The translations under genes and the position numbers were made by a program. This document shows, in pieces, positions 25,515 to 34,289 of a stretch of 64,000 bases of DNA; the stretch's first letter is position 1; the number at the start of each line of letters is the position of its first letter. This DNA is from JACKAQ01 sp020634975 [NCBI: Calditrichia bacterium] (GTDB lineage Bacteria > Calditrichota > Calditrichia > RBG-13-44-9), in contig JACKAQ010000001.1 of the NCBI GenBank assembly GCA_020634975.1, positions 372,001-436,000 of the forward strand. Direction: 5' to 3'. The notes beneath the pieces are model-generated. The model saw only the letters and a program-made list of their open reading frames with translations, did not search any database and was not told where the DNA came from.

Positions 25515-26558
25515 TTACTGTCCCTGAGCGCTTAATACAACCCAAATTGTCTTCACAACAATGGACACATACAATTTGAATTGGCGATAATGATCAATAA
25601 AATAAAGATCGTGTTTGAGTTTTTCCTTCACATCTTCCAGGCTTTCATCGTAACCGGTTTCCACTTGTGCCCATCCCGTTAACCCGGGCTTGACTCTCAA
25701 ACGTTCAACGTATCTGGGGATTTGCTGACGATATTTTTCAACAAAATATGGGCGTTCCGGTCGTGGACCGATCAGGCTCATATCACCTTTTATAACATTA
25801 AACAATTGTGGTAATTCATCAATCCGGGTTTTCCGAAGAATTCGCCCTATTTTTGTGATACGCGGGTCATTTTGGGTTGCTAATTGGGGGCCGCTACGCT
25901 TCTCGGCATCTGAATACATGCTACGGAATTTGTAAATTCTAAAAACTCGCCCACCTTGCCCAACACGTTCCTGTGAATAAAGAACACCACCTTTGGACTC
26001 TAACTTTATTGCCAACGCAACAACAATCCATGATGGAAGAAACAATAAAAAGAGCATTGTGGAGACAAAAAAATCGAACAAACGCAGCCAAATCGGTTGC
26101 TTCAGTGTGTCTTCACCGATCACATCATTTAAAAAGTTCTGATATAATTTGCTATCATTGTAAATAGCATCGTCGTTGTGTGTTCCGTTTGAAATGTGTC
26201 CGCTTTTTGTTGGTAGATCAAACTCAACTTTCTGGAGCTTGCATTGCCGAACAGCTTCGGAAAAAACGGGTCGATCCATGGGGTCTAATGCCAGCCAAAC
26301 ACGCTCGATGCTAAATTTTTGAACGATTTCGCCCAAATTGTTCACATCACCGAGGATTGCCGGAAATTCCGTATTGAATGGTATACCATCGCTGGGGCGA
26401 ATTTTTATGAACCCTACAATGTTATGAGGAAACTCGGAGTTACGATACATTCGTTCTGCGATTCTGGGCACGCCCAAAATTGCAATGTTCGTTTGCCCTG
26501 AAGTTTGACCATTCAGATTTGCTTTTCTGTACATATTTGATGTATTCGCTTGCAGCAT
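25515..26558 (-). CDS. Undecaprenyl-phosphate sugar-1-phosphate transferase (EPS initiation)
   Basis: A 347-aa bacterial sugar transferase that loads the first sugar phosphate on undecaprenyl phosphate at the inner membrane. Residues ~25-140 keep the Rossmann-like domain of WbaP/WcaJ proteins (NIAILGVPRIAERMY), but the usual four to five N-terminal membrane helices are absent. One membrane hairpin (IWLRLFDFFVSTMLFLLFLP) precedes the catalytic domain, with ERVGQGGRVFRIYKFRSM, the RKTRIDELPQLFNVIKGDMS core with its DE pair, and the closing VKPGLTGWAQV. It heads the EPS operon. The ATG at 26558 has only a loose AGG upstream. Confidence 0.9.
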   Translation of the reverse strand: MLQANTSNMYRKANLNGQTSGQTNIAILGVPRIAERMYRNSEFPHNIVGFIKIRPSDGIPFNTEFPAILGDVNNLGEIVQKFSIERVWLALDPMDRPVFSEAVRQCKLQKVEFDLPTKSGHISNGTHNDDAIYNDSKLYQNFLNDVIGEDTLKQPIWLRLFDFFVSTMLFLLFLPSWIVVALAIKLESKGGVLYSQERVGQGGRVFRIYKFRSMYSDAEKRSGPQLATQNDPRITKIGRILRKTRIDELPQLFNVIKGDMSLIGPRPERPYFVEKYRQQIPRYVERLRVKPGLTGWAQVETGYDESLEDVKEKLKHDLYFIDHYRQFKLYVSIVVKTIWVVLSAQGQ

Positions 26559-27024
26559 AGCGTAATAGTTACCTAAGTATAGTATTCAATCATTGGGAAA
26601 CGCGGTAGCTTTGGGGATTTCCCTCTTTTATTTCAGTGAACAGGGTGCTAAAGCTCCGCCGGGTCAACTACAACTCATTAGACAATAATATAGTTAACCG
26701 GGTTACCCTTCTTATGATTAAACTCACAGAACATTGACGACCATTTTTCAATGATCAATAATCACTAATTACTTCATAAGATATTTTCGAAGTAATTAAA
26801 GAAAGTTTTAGAAATATTTTCACTATTATGAAAATCTTGTTTCAAAAAACAACAAAAATGGGTTTAATCAAAATACAGGTACATTCCCTCAAAGCATCTA
26901 TATCATTGATTTTTTCAGTTATAAAGCAGTATATTCGAATGCCAAAATAATATGTTTGTAAAAATGGTCTTTTTTAAGATGCTGTTTTCTCGATCAATTT
27001 CTCAAAAAAAGCAATAAGTTGCCG
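26559..27024. other. Divergent intergenic region between EPS operon and pgsA
   Basis: About 465 AT-rich bases that must contain the EPS operon promoter and the pgsA promoter. No small gene, RNA gene or sigma54 match was found in it. Confidence 0.6.
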
Positions 27025-27621
27025 ATGCGTCCGACAATCCCAAACCAGCTAACCATCCTTCGAATAATTTTGACACCGGTATTTATCGTTTTGATATTAA
27101 AAAAATCATCCTCTGAGCAGCTAATTGCCTCCATGATTTTTACTCTTGCCGCATTAACCGACTGGTATGACGGATGGTATGCCAGAAAATTTGGCGTAAT
27201 CACCCGACTTGGTCAATTTATGGACCCGCTCGCAGATAAAATTCTGGTTTCGTCAGCACTTTTTGTATTTGCAGCGCTGGATTATATTTTTCTCTGGATG
27301 GTTTGGGTGATTGTCATCCGCGATGCTGTGATGACATTTAACCGAATTTTTGCCTTATATGCCGGCAAACCTATTATCACCCATGTTTTGGCAAAATGGA
27401 AAACAGCAGCACAAATGGTAACAATTTTTATGATATTGGCATATATAAACTGGCGCAATTATTATGCACCACCAGAATCAGTTTATTCCGCTCAGTATTT
27501 TGATTTTATTGGGATATCAATGCTAATCGTTACAACACTGACGATAATTTCGGGTGTGTTTTATGTCGTAGAAAACCGCGACTTGCTACTCAGCAGCTTC
27601 AGAAAACTTGTTCGATGGTAA
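27025..27621 (+). CDS. pgsA: CDP-diacylglycerol-glycerol-3-phosphate 3-phosphatidyltransferase
   Basis: A 198-aa inner-membrane enzyme of phosphatidylglycerol synthesis. It carries the full CDP-alcohol phosphotransferase motif D-G-x2-A-R-x8-G-x3-D-x3-D in DGWYARKFGVITRLGQFMDP and the following LADK, with the NQLTILRIILTPVF opening typical of PgsA. About five membrane helices are visible. The ATG at 27025 is preferred over a TTG at 27019; the ribosome site is weak in both cases. Confidence 0.9.
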   Translation: MRPTIPNQLTILRIILTPVFIVLILKKSSSEQLIASMIFTLAALTDWYDGWYARKFGVITRLGQFMDPLADKILVSSALFVFAALDYIFLWMVWVIVIRDAVMTFNRIFALYAGKPIITHVLAKWKTAAQMVTIFMILAYINWRNYYAPPESVYSAQYFDFIGISMLIVTTLTIISGVFYVVENRDLLLSSFRKLVRW

Positions 27622-27824
27622 AACACACGCTTAGCATATTTACTTTAAGTTGTTAATTTACACAATCCTCACAAAATAATCAATTATTGAAACACGCCTA
27701 TTTCCAATTTTTCTGAGCATATCCAAACTATCTCGCACCAGAAATCGAAAATAACACACACCCGCAAAACCGCCTACAGGCAACATAAATTGCCACTATA
27801 AACTGAAAAGACTACTCAGAGAAA

Positions 27825-27865
27825 TAAAAAAGGCATCGCAAATCTGTATTGCGATACCTTTTTTT
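27825..27865. terminator. Bidirectional terminator
   Basis: GGCATCGCAA / TTGCGATACC form a 10-bp stem with one mismatch and a 7-nt loop, with an A-run on the left and T7 on the right. It can serve pgsA on the plus strand and the convergent 27898-28371 gene on the minus strand. Confidence 0.82.
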
Positions 27866-27897
27866 GAAACCAAATTTATTTTAGCAGCACATTCCTT

Positions 27898-28371
27898 TCA
27901 ATTTTCAACAGCTGCATATTCCAATTTACCTTGGATATAATTATCAATTGCATGGACGAGATTTTGCCCCAAATCCAACAGATACATCTGATGTGCTTTT
28001 GCTAATAATGTCATCCCATTATTAGAAAAATCATCATCCAAAGACAGATTCAAATATTTCAGGTTTTCCGGAGAGGCATCGAGCCAACCAGTCAAATGAG
28101 ATACTGTATCGTATGGTTCAATATTTTGCAAAAATTCGAGGGCTTGGTCAATGTTTTCCGCGATATAAATTTCCATCAATAACCGAAATATGTTTGAGTA
28201 AACTTCTGCCGAAAGTATGCGGTTATTGTTTGCTGTCAACACTATTCGATGCTGCCAATCAATATCATCACGCAAATCCCAATATTGCCGCCCGTTGCTG
28301 CGGTGTTTTCGTGTAAAATTCTTGAGCATTTCTCGTGAAATACTACCTACGGTCAAATGATTCTGTTCCAT
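27898..28371 (-). CDS. Hypothetical protein, 157 aa
   Basis: I do not recognise this protein. It is cytosolic, mildly acidic and mostly helical, with no signal peptide or cysteines. It contains VYSNIFRLLMEIYIAENIDQ and DLGQNLVHAIDNYIQGKLEY helices. GAGG lies 6 nt before the ATG, and a terminator follows, so it looks like a real single-gene unit. Its AT-rich setting next to a toxin-antitoxin-like pair suggests accessory DNA. Confidence 0.65.
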   Translation of the reverse strand: MEQNHLTVGSISREMLKNFTRKHRSNGRQYWDLRDDIDWQHRIVLTANNNRILSAEVYSNIFRLLMEIYIAENIDQALEFLQNIEPYDTVSHLTGWLDASPENLKYLNLSLDDDFSNNGMTLLAKAHQMYLLDLGQNLVHAIDNYIQGKLEYAAVEN

Positions 28372-28896
28372 GGTAACCTCACAATTTTAACCCTTGAAAA
28401 CCCAGATAAAAAAATTTATCGATTCGATTGATTGGCGTTGTACATGCAATAAAGCATCTCAAAAATATTGTTTTTGAACAATTTTGTATAATTTTAATAA
28501 ACGACAACAGTTCAGTAAATATTAGTCAGTAATTTTCAACAAGCTGATAGGTTTTTCAACACCACACAAGTATAGATAAATTAATATGTTACAGAATCAA
28601 TCATCTAACCCGTAATTCATTAACTTTCCAAATGTCGAAATTTCGACAGGAAATCGAATTCGCAAAAGAGCCATTTTTAATATGTGAAATTAGTGTGACT
28701 TTGCTAAAGATTTGTGCGGGAAGTTACAGTTAATTAATCAGATATTGTAATATTATGCAATTTTTATTGCATTTTTCCACTTTTATGCAGTTTTTATGAA
28801 TAATCAGTTTGCAAGCTATGCATGCCTAAAAGTAGTTTTCATGTTTGATAAACTTATTCATTAAAACATTTGATTACGGTTAGGGCAAATACGGCA
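28372..28896. other. AT-rich intergenic region
   Basis: About 525 bases. The only structure seen is ATGCAAT / ATTGCAT around a T-rich loop, followed by T5, near 28755-28777, a weak AT-rich hairpin. No coding frame is supported. Confidence 0.5.
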
Positions 28897-29112
28897 TTAA
28901 TGCTGCCATTCTTCTGTTGAAGCAATTTTTTGGACTTCGTGAATTAGGAAGCGAAACTGGGCAATTGTAAATTCTTGTTCGTTCGGTACAGCTATAACTC
29001 TGCCGTGATAGAGCATAAATTTTCGTCCAGCGATTTCGATCGGACCCGAAAAATTCATTTCGCGCAGCTTGCTGATGAATGCGTTTTGGTCGCATGCAAT
29101 GTTGTTTTTCAT
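28897..29112 (-). CDS. HicA-like toxin homologue, diverged
   Basis: A 71-aa protein. The layout follows HicA mRNA interferases: an N-terminal helix (AFISKLREMNF), a beta strand with a turn (IAGRKFMLYHGRVIAVPN) and a C-terminal helix (IAQFRFLIHEVQKIA). In normal HicA the strand carries a catalytic His in G-S-H; here the same place reads G-R-K, so the RNase activity may be lost. AGGAG precedes the ATG by 10 nt. It begins 4 nt after the HicB-like gene, which is the expected operon arrangement. The match is by pattern only. Confidence 0.6.
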   Translation of the reverse strand: MKNNIACDQNAFISKLREMNFSGPIEIAGRKFMLYHGRVIAVPNEQEFTIAQFRFLIHEVQKIASTEEWQH

Positions 29113-29116
29113 AAAC

Positions 29117-29368
29117 TTAGATCTCCTGATTGAGGTTTATTCCATGAACAATCGGTAATGCGTGTCCCAATTTCAAACGCAACAACAGCCAACTTTCGAG
29201 CGTCGCTTGCAAATTCTGTTCGCAAACCAGTTTCGATTTGCCAAAAGCAACCACGCCTTCGCAATTTGCAACTTTTCCTGCATAGGTATCATCTTCCAAC
29301 AATTCAAACTCTGCAATTTCCATAGCATGCTGGATATAATGACTCAGAATGAAATAGGTGTTCTCCAT
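29117..29368 (-). CDS. HicB-family antitoxin-like protein
   Basis: An 83-aa protein of the short HicB type without a visible DNA-binding tail. The pattern EFELLEDDTYAGKVANCEGV, then QNLQATLESWLLLRLKLGHA with LPIVHGINLN at the end, matches the HicB subgroup whose members read EDD-x2-Y-G-x-I, a G-V strand and an E-x-W-x-LL helix. GGAG lies 8 nt before the ATG. Cotranscribed with the HicA-like gene. Confidence 0.75.
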   Translation of the reverse strand: MENTYFILSHYIQHAMEIAEFELLEDDTYAGKVANCEGVVAFGKSKLVCEQNLQATLESWLLLRLKLGHALPIVHGINLNQEI

Positions 29369-29846
29369 TTTCTATCTCCGTAATCTAAGCGTGAAACGTA
29401 TTCTAATCATAATCGGTACTGAATGCAAAACGATTAACTTTTTTAATAATTAGATCGTATGTTAATTGCAATCGTCGATTTTCTTGTCGTAATGTCTAAA
29501 AATAAAACAGGTTTTTAACAATCCGGTTGCAAAAGCGATGAAAAACATTGTAGATTTTTGGTTAACTAAAGCAAGTTATTGATTGAAACTTAATCTGTAT
29601 CAAATGTATGACCGATTTGTTTTTGCAACCAAATTGATTTTCATTTTTCCCCATTTTTACATCTTGATTTCTGAATATTTATTAGCTACGATTCTGCCCG
29701 AATGATTTTTTTAACGAACAAATATCGATCAATCTGAGTTGAACAGTTTTTTTGCGGGGGCTCGTTGGGCATAAATTTCTGATGTTTGCATTCGCGAGAT
29801 ACATAATAAATGCCTGATGACCAACATACTTTTAGAAAGGATGATC
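29369..29846. other. Divergent AT-rich intergenic region
   Basis: About 480 bases between the HicB-like gene and the lipoprotein gene. It should contain both promoters; I see no gene, RNA or convincing operator. Confidence 0.5.
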
Positions 29847-32207
29847 ATGCGTAAAACGATTGGAATTACCCTAATTGCATTATTGTTATGGGGTTGCGGC
29901 AAATACAAACACCTGAAACCTAATCCGGAAATCGTTCCCAGGGAATCCGGTTATACGGAAATCATCGACAAAGACAAGCCGTTTGAGCTAAAGCAAAACA
30001 AACGGTATTTTATGACATTCCCGGCACCTGCATCCAGCGATTATTATTTGGTGGTGCAGCTCTCAAACGGAACGCAACTTTCCAGCTACCTCACACAGCA
30101 GTTCGACAAAAAGCCGGACACGCAAGATCCAGTGATAAAAAACGATAGCAAATCACCAAATGTTGCAGCTTATCCGGTTGAAGCCAGTGCAACGCCATAC
30201 ACATGGGTGATTGACCGCGTTGATGCGAAAACATTTTTGAATATGGAATATCGCTATGTGCCACGCTGGCGCTACCAATTTGAAACCAAATATGCATCAT
30301 TTCAAACGATTTTGGCAAAAAACAAAGCCGATCGTCAACGATTGCAGGGACTTGGCACAACGGTTAGTATCAGCACTATCGATTTTGCCGGCGAATTGTC
30401 CGAACTGGATCGCAAAACAGAGACGCTCAAAAAATTGCAAGCCATCGTGCTGGAGACGGAATCTATTTTCCCCGGCGCAATAAAAGGCTCGGATGACCGG
30501 GCATATCTCGATTATTTGGGCATAAAACGCGAAGTAGATGACGAACTGCGTTTTCAGGATGACTATCGCATCGCGCTGAAAGCACTGCAAATTACCCGCG
30601 ATGGCAGATTGGATAACGAGTTGTTTATTCGCAACTTACCGGAAATTATGCGATTTTTCGAAAACGAAAATCGGTATCCGGAAAATGTGCGCCGCGAAGT
30701 GGCAGATGCCGTTGCCAACCGCTTATCGGAAATTGTTCCGTATTACGAAAGCCAGGTGCAGCGCAAACGCGATCTCTCCAAAATTGACTTCCCGGCGAAT
30801 GCTGCCAAAAATTTATATGACCGCACCAACCAACGTCCCGATCAGCGATTCAGTGATTTCACCCGGTTTGTGGATGCGTTCAACCGCGATCTCGACAACC
30901 TGCAATCCAGCCGCAAAAAAGTGGATGACCTTCGCGCACAACTGAAGCGCGAAAGCTGGCCATCCGCCAGTTTTTATTCGCGTATGCGCGGCGATGTCAA
31001 CCGGTTGCAATCCAGCCTGCCGACATTTTCCCGCAGCGATTACGGCAAATACACCAATTATTCGATCGTTTCCCGATTGGAAAATGAAGTGCGCGGACTG
31101 AGCGCACAGGTGAATGACATGGCTCGTGGATTGGGCGTTGCCGAAAGTTTGGCCGGCGAAATAAATATGTTGAAAGATAGCGGCAACTATCGCGGCATCA
31201 TCCGGTTACTGAAACAGCACAGCGATATCGCGTTTTTGCGCGACCAGTACGGTGATCTCGATCAGCGATCCATCGATCAGCAGGAACAGGACATCCGGCG
31301 TGCACTGCAAAACCAGAATTTTGCCGATGCCGAGCGCCGCATCGAAGCCTTATACAATGATCGCGATTTTATTGATTACGACGCTTTTGCCGCACGTAAA
31401 TTGTCGCTTTGCAAAGAATTTGAGGAGCAGATGCTCGCCGCCATCGAACAGGCATCGAAAGAGCGCGTAACGGCGTTTATCGCAGCGAATCAGGGCGGCA
31501 TCAACAACGTGGACGAATTGTATAATTCCGAAGCATTCCAGCCGGTGCACAAAATCACATTTTCTGCCGGCGGGCAAAATGTGATCGACAAATACAATCA
31601 GCGGTTGCAGCAATATATGGACGGGTTGAAATTTGATCAATTCCCCAAATCATCTATTGAGGCGATTTACGGCGATTTCACCCGTAGCCCGCATGACAAC
31701 GGCATCGCAAAAGCCCGTGCAGTCATCACCCACGGCAAATATTACAAAGGGAACGATCGCAAAGTCAAAAATATGATTGCGGAGCTGGATCCGGCAATCG
31801 CCAAATGGATCACCAAACCGACGGAATATCGCCGGATTTTTGTGGTGCCGGTGAACGCAGCACAACAGGCGAACAACAGCTACACTTTCCGGGTGAATTT
31901 GCAGATTCCATCCGACGCGAAATTTCCGGTATTTGACGTAAATATCAAATTACCGCGCGAAATTGCCAAAAGCGCCGGCACGGAACAGTGGTATCAATCG
32001 ATGACGCTGAACGGAAAACAGCTCAAAAATGAAGGGCGATTTACCATTACCGCACCGACCGAACGCAACGATTTTGAATGCCAGATCACCCCGTTGCAAG
32101 TTCGCAAAGATGGCGATAACATTCTGGAAGTGAAGTTCAATCACGCGGCGTTCAAAGTGCTGGAAATCAGCGTGATGGCGCAACGCCCGATTATTCGCCG
32201 CGACTGA
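29847..32207 (+). CDS. Large lipoprotein of the ABC-like cluster, function unknown
   Basis: A 786-aa lipoprotein. ATG at 29847 has AAGGAT 6 nt upstream, and the lipobox LLLWGCGKYK follows a short signal (an upstream ATG at 29817 would spoil the signal). Residues ~130-620 are highly charged helices with probable coiled coils (LSELDRKTETLKKLQAIVLE; NRDLDNLQSSRKKVDDLRAQ). The last ~120 residues turn beta-rich (FRVNLQIPSDAKFPVFDVNI), like an Ig-like sandwich. No enzyme motif is seen. It is first in a plus-strand row with a binding protein, permeases and an ATPase, so a structural or docking role in that system is inferred. Confidence 0.8.
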   Translation: MRKTIGITLIALLLWGCGKYKHLKPNPEIVPRESGYTEIIDKDKPFELKQNKRYFMTFPAPASSDYYLVVQLSNGTQLSSYLTQQFDKKPDTQDPVIKNDSKSPNVAAYPVEASATPYTWVIDRVDAKTFLNMEYRYVPRWRYQFETKYASFQTILAKNKADRQRLQGLGTTVSISTIDFAGELSELDRKTETLKKLQAIVLETESIFPGAIKGSDDRAYLDYLGIKREVDDELRFQDDYRIALKALQITRDGRLDNELFIRNLPEIMRFFENENRYPENVRREVADAVANRLSEIVPYYESQVQRKRDLSKIDFPANAAKNLYDRTNQRPDQRFSDFTRFVDAFNRDLDNLQSSRKKVDDLRAQLKRESWPSASFYSRMRGDVNRLQSSLPTFSRSDYGKYTNYSIVSRLENEVRGLSAQVNDMARGLGVAESLAGEINMLKDSGNYRGIIRLLKQHSDIAFLRDQYGDLDQRSIDQQEQDIRRALQNQNFADAERRIEALYNDRDFIDYDAFAARKLSLCKEFEEQMLAAIEQASKERVTAFIAANQGGINNVDELYNSEAFQPVHKITFSAGGQNVIDKYNQRLQQYMDGLKFDQFPKSSIEAIYGDFTRSPHDNGIAKARAVITHGKYYKGNDRKVKNMIAELDPAIAKWITKPTEYRRIFVVPVNAAQQANNSYTFRVNLQIPSDAKFPVFDVNIKLPREIAKSAGTEQWYQSMTLNGKQLKNEGRFTITAPTERNDFECQITPLQVRKDGDNILEVKFNHAAFKVLEISVMAQRPIIRRD

Positions 32208-32262
32208 TCCGGCAACGAAAAGCGAAAATCAGAGATAAAAACAGACAAAGGTAACAACAATT

Positions 32263-33999
32263 ATGAACAATCGTAAGTGGTGGATAATTGGCGCTTTAGC
32301 ACTTGTAGGAATCATCGCGCTGCTGTATTTTTTTCTGCGAAAAGACCTCTCCAATCACATTGTGATTCCATATATCTCGCACCAGAAACCGGTGATCGAT
32401 CCGCATTTGCCGCACAACGTGGCGCTGTCCGACAAGCTGGACGAAGTGTTGTTCGAGGGCTTGTTCAACATTTCCGCAACGCCCAGCGGCGTCGTTTATG
32501 AGGACGGATTGGGCGAATTTATCGATATCGTCGGTAACTCAACCGTGATTATCCGGCTGAACGCATCGAAAAAATGGCACAGCAGCTATTCCGTAACCGC
32601 AGATGATGACGAAGTGACCGTCACCGAAAGCCAGCCGCGCACATTTTCCGACCAGGATTTGCGCTTCACGCTGCGCAGAATTCAGCAGCTCGGCAGCCTG
32701 TCGCCGGACTATATTCTGGTGTCGCAGGCGCTGGAAACCTGGGATTTTGAGGGACCGGACAACAACAACGAAATCAAGTTCCGGTTCAAGCCCGATCGCG
32801 AATGGAAAGTGGACGAAATAAAAGATGTGCTGTCGTTCAAAATTTTGCCGCACGATGCGGAACTGGCCGCCGCCAGCTACGAAACCGGCACCGGACCATA
32901 TCTCACCGTGCCGCCCGCTTCCCCGCCGAACGATGTGCCGCGTTTTTACCACAATCCCGCGGAAGCTGCGGAACTGAAATTCGTCGATCTGAAACCGTTT
33001 GTGGACAACAGCACCTTCACGACTGAGTTGAAAAATACCAACATCAACGTGCTGCTGGAAACGCCGTTTGGCGCAGTGTCGCCCATTCTTGGCGATGCGG
33101 AGGATTATTTCACGAAATCGAATATCGCCACTACCTTTTTTGCGGTGCTGTTCAACACCCAACGGCTCAATCGCGAGCAGCGCACCGAGTTGCGTAAGTT
33201 GTTGGATAATAAGGTAATTATGGATCGATTTTACAAAGCCGGAACACCGCAGCAACGCAATATTGAAGACTACAAAGGCAACAAAAACAATTACAGCGAT
33301 TACCTGAATTACAGCGTTTTCCCGTCCTCCAGCTATTATGTTGAGGAAGAAATTGTGCTGCCGATGCGCGAAAAAGGCACACCGGATTTGTCTGTGCTGC
33401 CGGACAGCATTCGCATTGTTGCGACGATGAATTTTCAGCACCGCGAAGAATACGGCGAAATGCTGGAAATTTTGAACGATCGCAGCCTGTTCAACGGTAA
33501 AGTTCGCGCCGCAGCGGTCAGTAATGACGAAATCAAACGCGGTAATTATGATGCAATTCTGGTTGCGATCGACGGCTATAAGAGCACGTTTTTATTCAAC
33601 TTATACGATATTTTTCTCCGCGAGCCGGATTTCGAAACTTACAAAATCAACCTCGTCACCGAAACCAACGCCAAAGGCGAACGCGTAGCAGCACCTGCGT
33701 CGTTCAACGGACGCAATTTTTGCCGCATCGATGCCTCGCTGGTTGGCGATGACCGGGAAAATTTTCTGAAATTCCTCGAACACATGCACGGTTTTATGTA
33801 TTCCAACTACATCGGCGACAAACAGGCTTACGCCGGATTTTTGGAAGAAACCGAACAACAGCTTGCGCTGGGCGCGTATCTGTTCTCGCTGCCGTCGCTG
33901 GCATATTTCAGCACCCAGTTTGATGCGCAGAGCATCCAATTGTATGGCGTGGCGTCGCAGCTTTCGACCATCGAAAAATGGCAGGAGCGCCGCGACTAA
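32263..33999 (+). CDS. Diverged family-5 (OppA/DppA-like) substrate-binding protein, membrane-anchored
   Basis: A 578-aa protein with an uncleaved N-terminal anchor (WWIIGALALVGIIALLYF). Several segments read as an extracellular solute-binding family 5 protein: FSDQDLRFTLRRIQ (the usual drivAVTaDDV-type strand), TGTGPYLTV (normally GTGPY), AVLFNTQRLNREQRTELRKL (the nt-x-Pl-ND-x-RVR-A-l segment), and the end LGAYLFSLPSLAYFSTQFDA before STIEKW. It is followed by two permeases and a double ATPase, which fits an Opp/Dpp-like import system. The ligand is unknown. The assignment is by pattern and context and needs a profile search. Confidence 0.68.
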   Translation: MNNRKWWIIGALALVGIIALLYFFLRKDLSNHIVIPYISHQKPVIDPHLPHNVALSDKLDEVLFEGLFNISATPSGVVYEDGLGEFIDIVGNSTVIIRLNASKKWHSSYSVTADDDEVTVTESQPRTFSDQDLRFTLRRIQQLGSLSPDYILVSQALETWDFEGPDNNNEIKFRFKPDREWKVDEIKDVLSFKILPHDAELAAASYETGTGPYLTVPPASPPNDVPRFYHNPAEAAELKFVDLKPFVDNSTFTTELKNTNINVLLETPFGAVSPILGDAEDYFTKSNIATTFFAVLFNTQRLNREQRTELRKLLDNKVIMDRFYKAGTPQQRNIEDYKGNKNNYSDYLNYSVFPSSSYYVEEEIVLPMREKGTPDLSVLPDSIRIVATMNFQHREEYGEMLEILNDRSLFNGKVRAAAVSNDEIKRGNYDAILVAIDGYKSTFLFNLYDIFLREPDFETYKINLVTETNAKGERVAAPASFNGRNFCRIDASLVGDDRENFLKFLEHMHGFMYSNYIGDKQAYAGFLEETEQQLALGAYLFSLPSLAYFSTQFDAQSIQLYGVASQLSTIEKWQERRD

Positions 34000-34017
34000 C
34001 GCTTTGTTTTTACTTGT

Positions 34018-34252
34018 TTTGCCGTTTTGCCGCGAAGGCGCAAAGATCGCGAAGGTTTACTTTTTAAACCGCAGAGATCGCAAAGTGCGCTGAGATTTCA
34101 AAGAAAAAATTAAAGCGAGCAACTGATTTAGAATCATACATTTAAAACGCTATTTTTGCTCGTTTTTTCAATAAAAATAAATCTTTTCTCTGCGATCTCC
34201 GCGTTCTCTGCGGTTAAAAAACCTTCGCGCGCTTCGCGCCTTTGCGGCAATA
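34018..34252. repeat. Long imperfect inverted repeat between ABC-cluster genes
   Basis: Two nested arm pairs. The outer arms read GCCGCGAAGGCGCAAAGATC (34022 onward) and its near complement ending GCGCCTTTGCGGC (34235-34247). The inner arms read AAACCGCAGAGATCGCAAAG (34066 onward) and CTCTGCGATCTCCGCGTTCT (34190 onward). The centre is AT-rich. It is related to the repeat at 38831-38917, so it belongs to a dispersed family rather than a single terminator. Confidence 0.7.
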
Positions 34253-34289
34253 ATAATTCAGTTAAAATCCCCAAACACACAGGAATTTT

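Noticed and set aside
28880-29095. Alternative frame over the HicA-like gene
   Set aside because: The frame starting at 29112 has AGGAG and a HicA-like layout; this one has neither.
32539-33441. 300-residue minus-strand frame inside the binding-protein gene
   Set aside because: Arg/His-rich shadow translation opposite a well-supported plus-strand gene.
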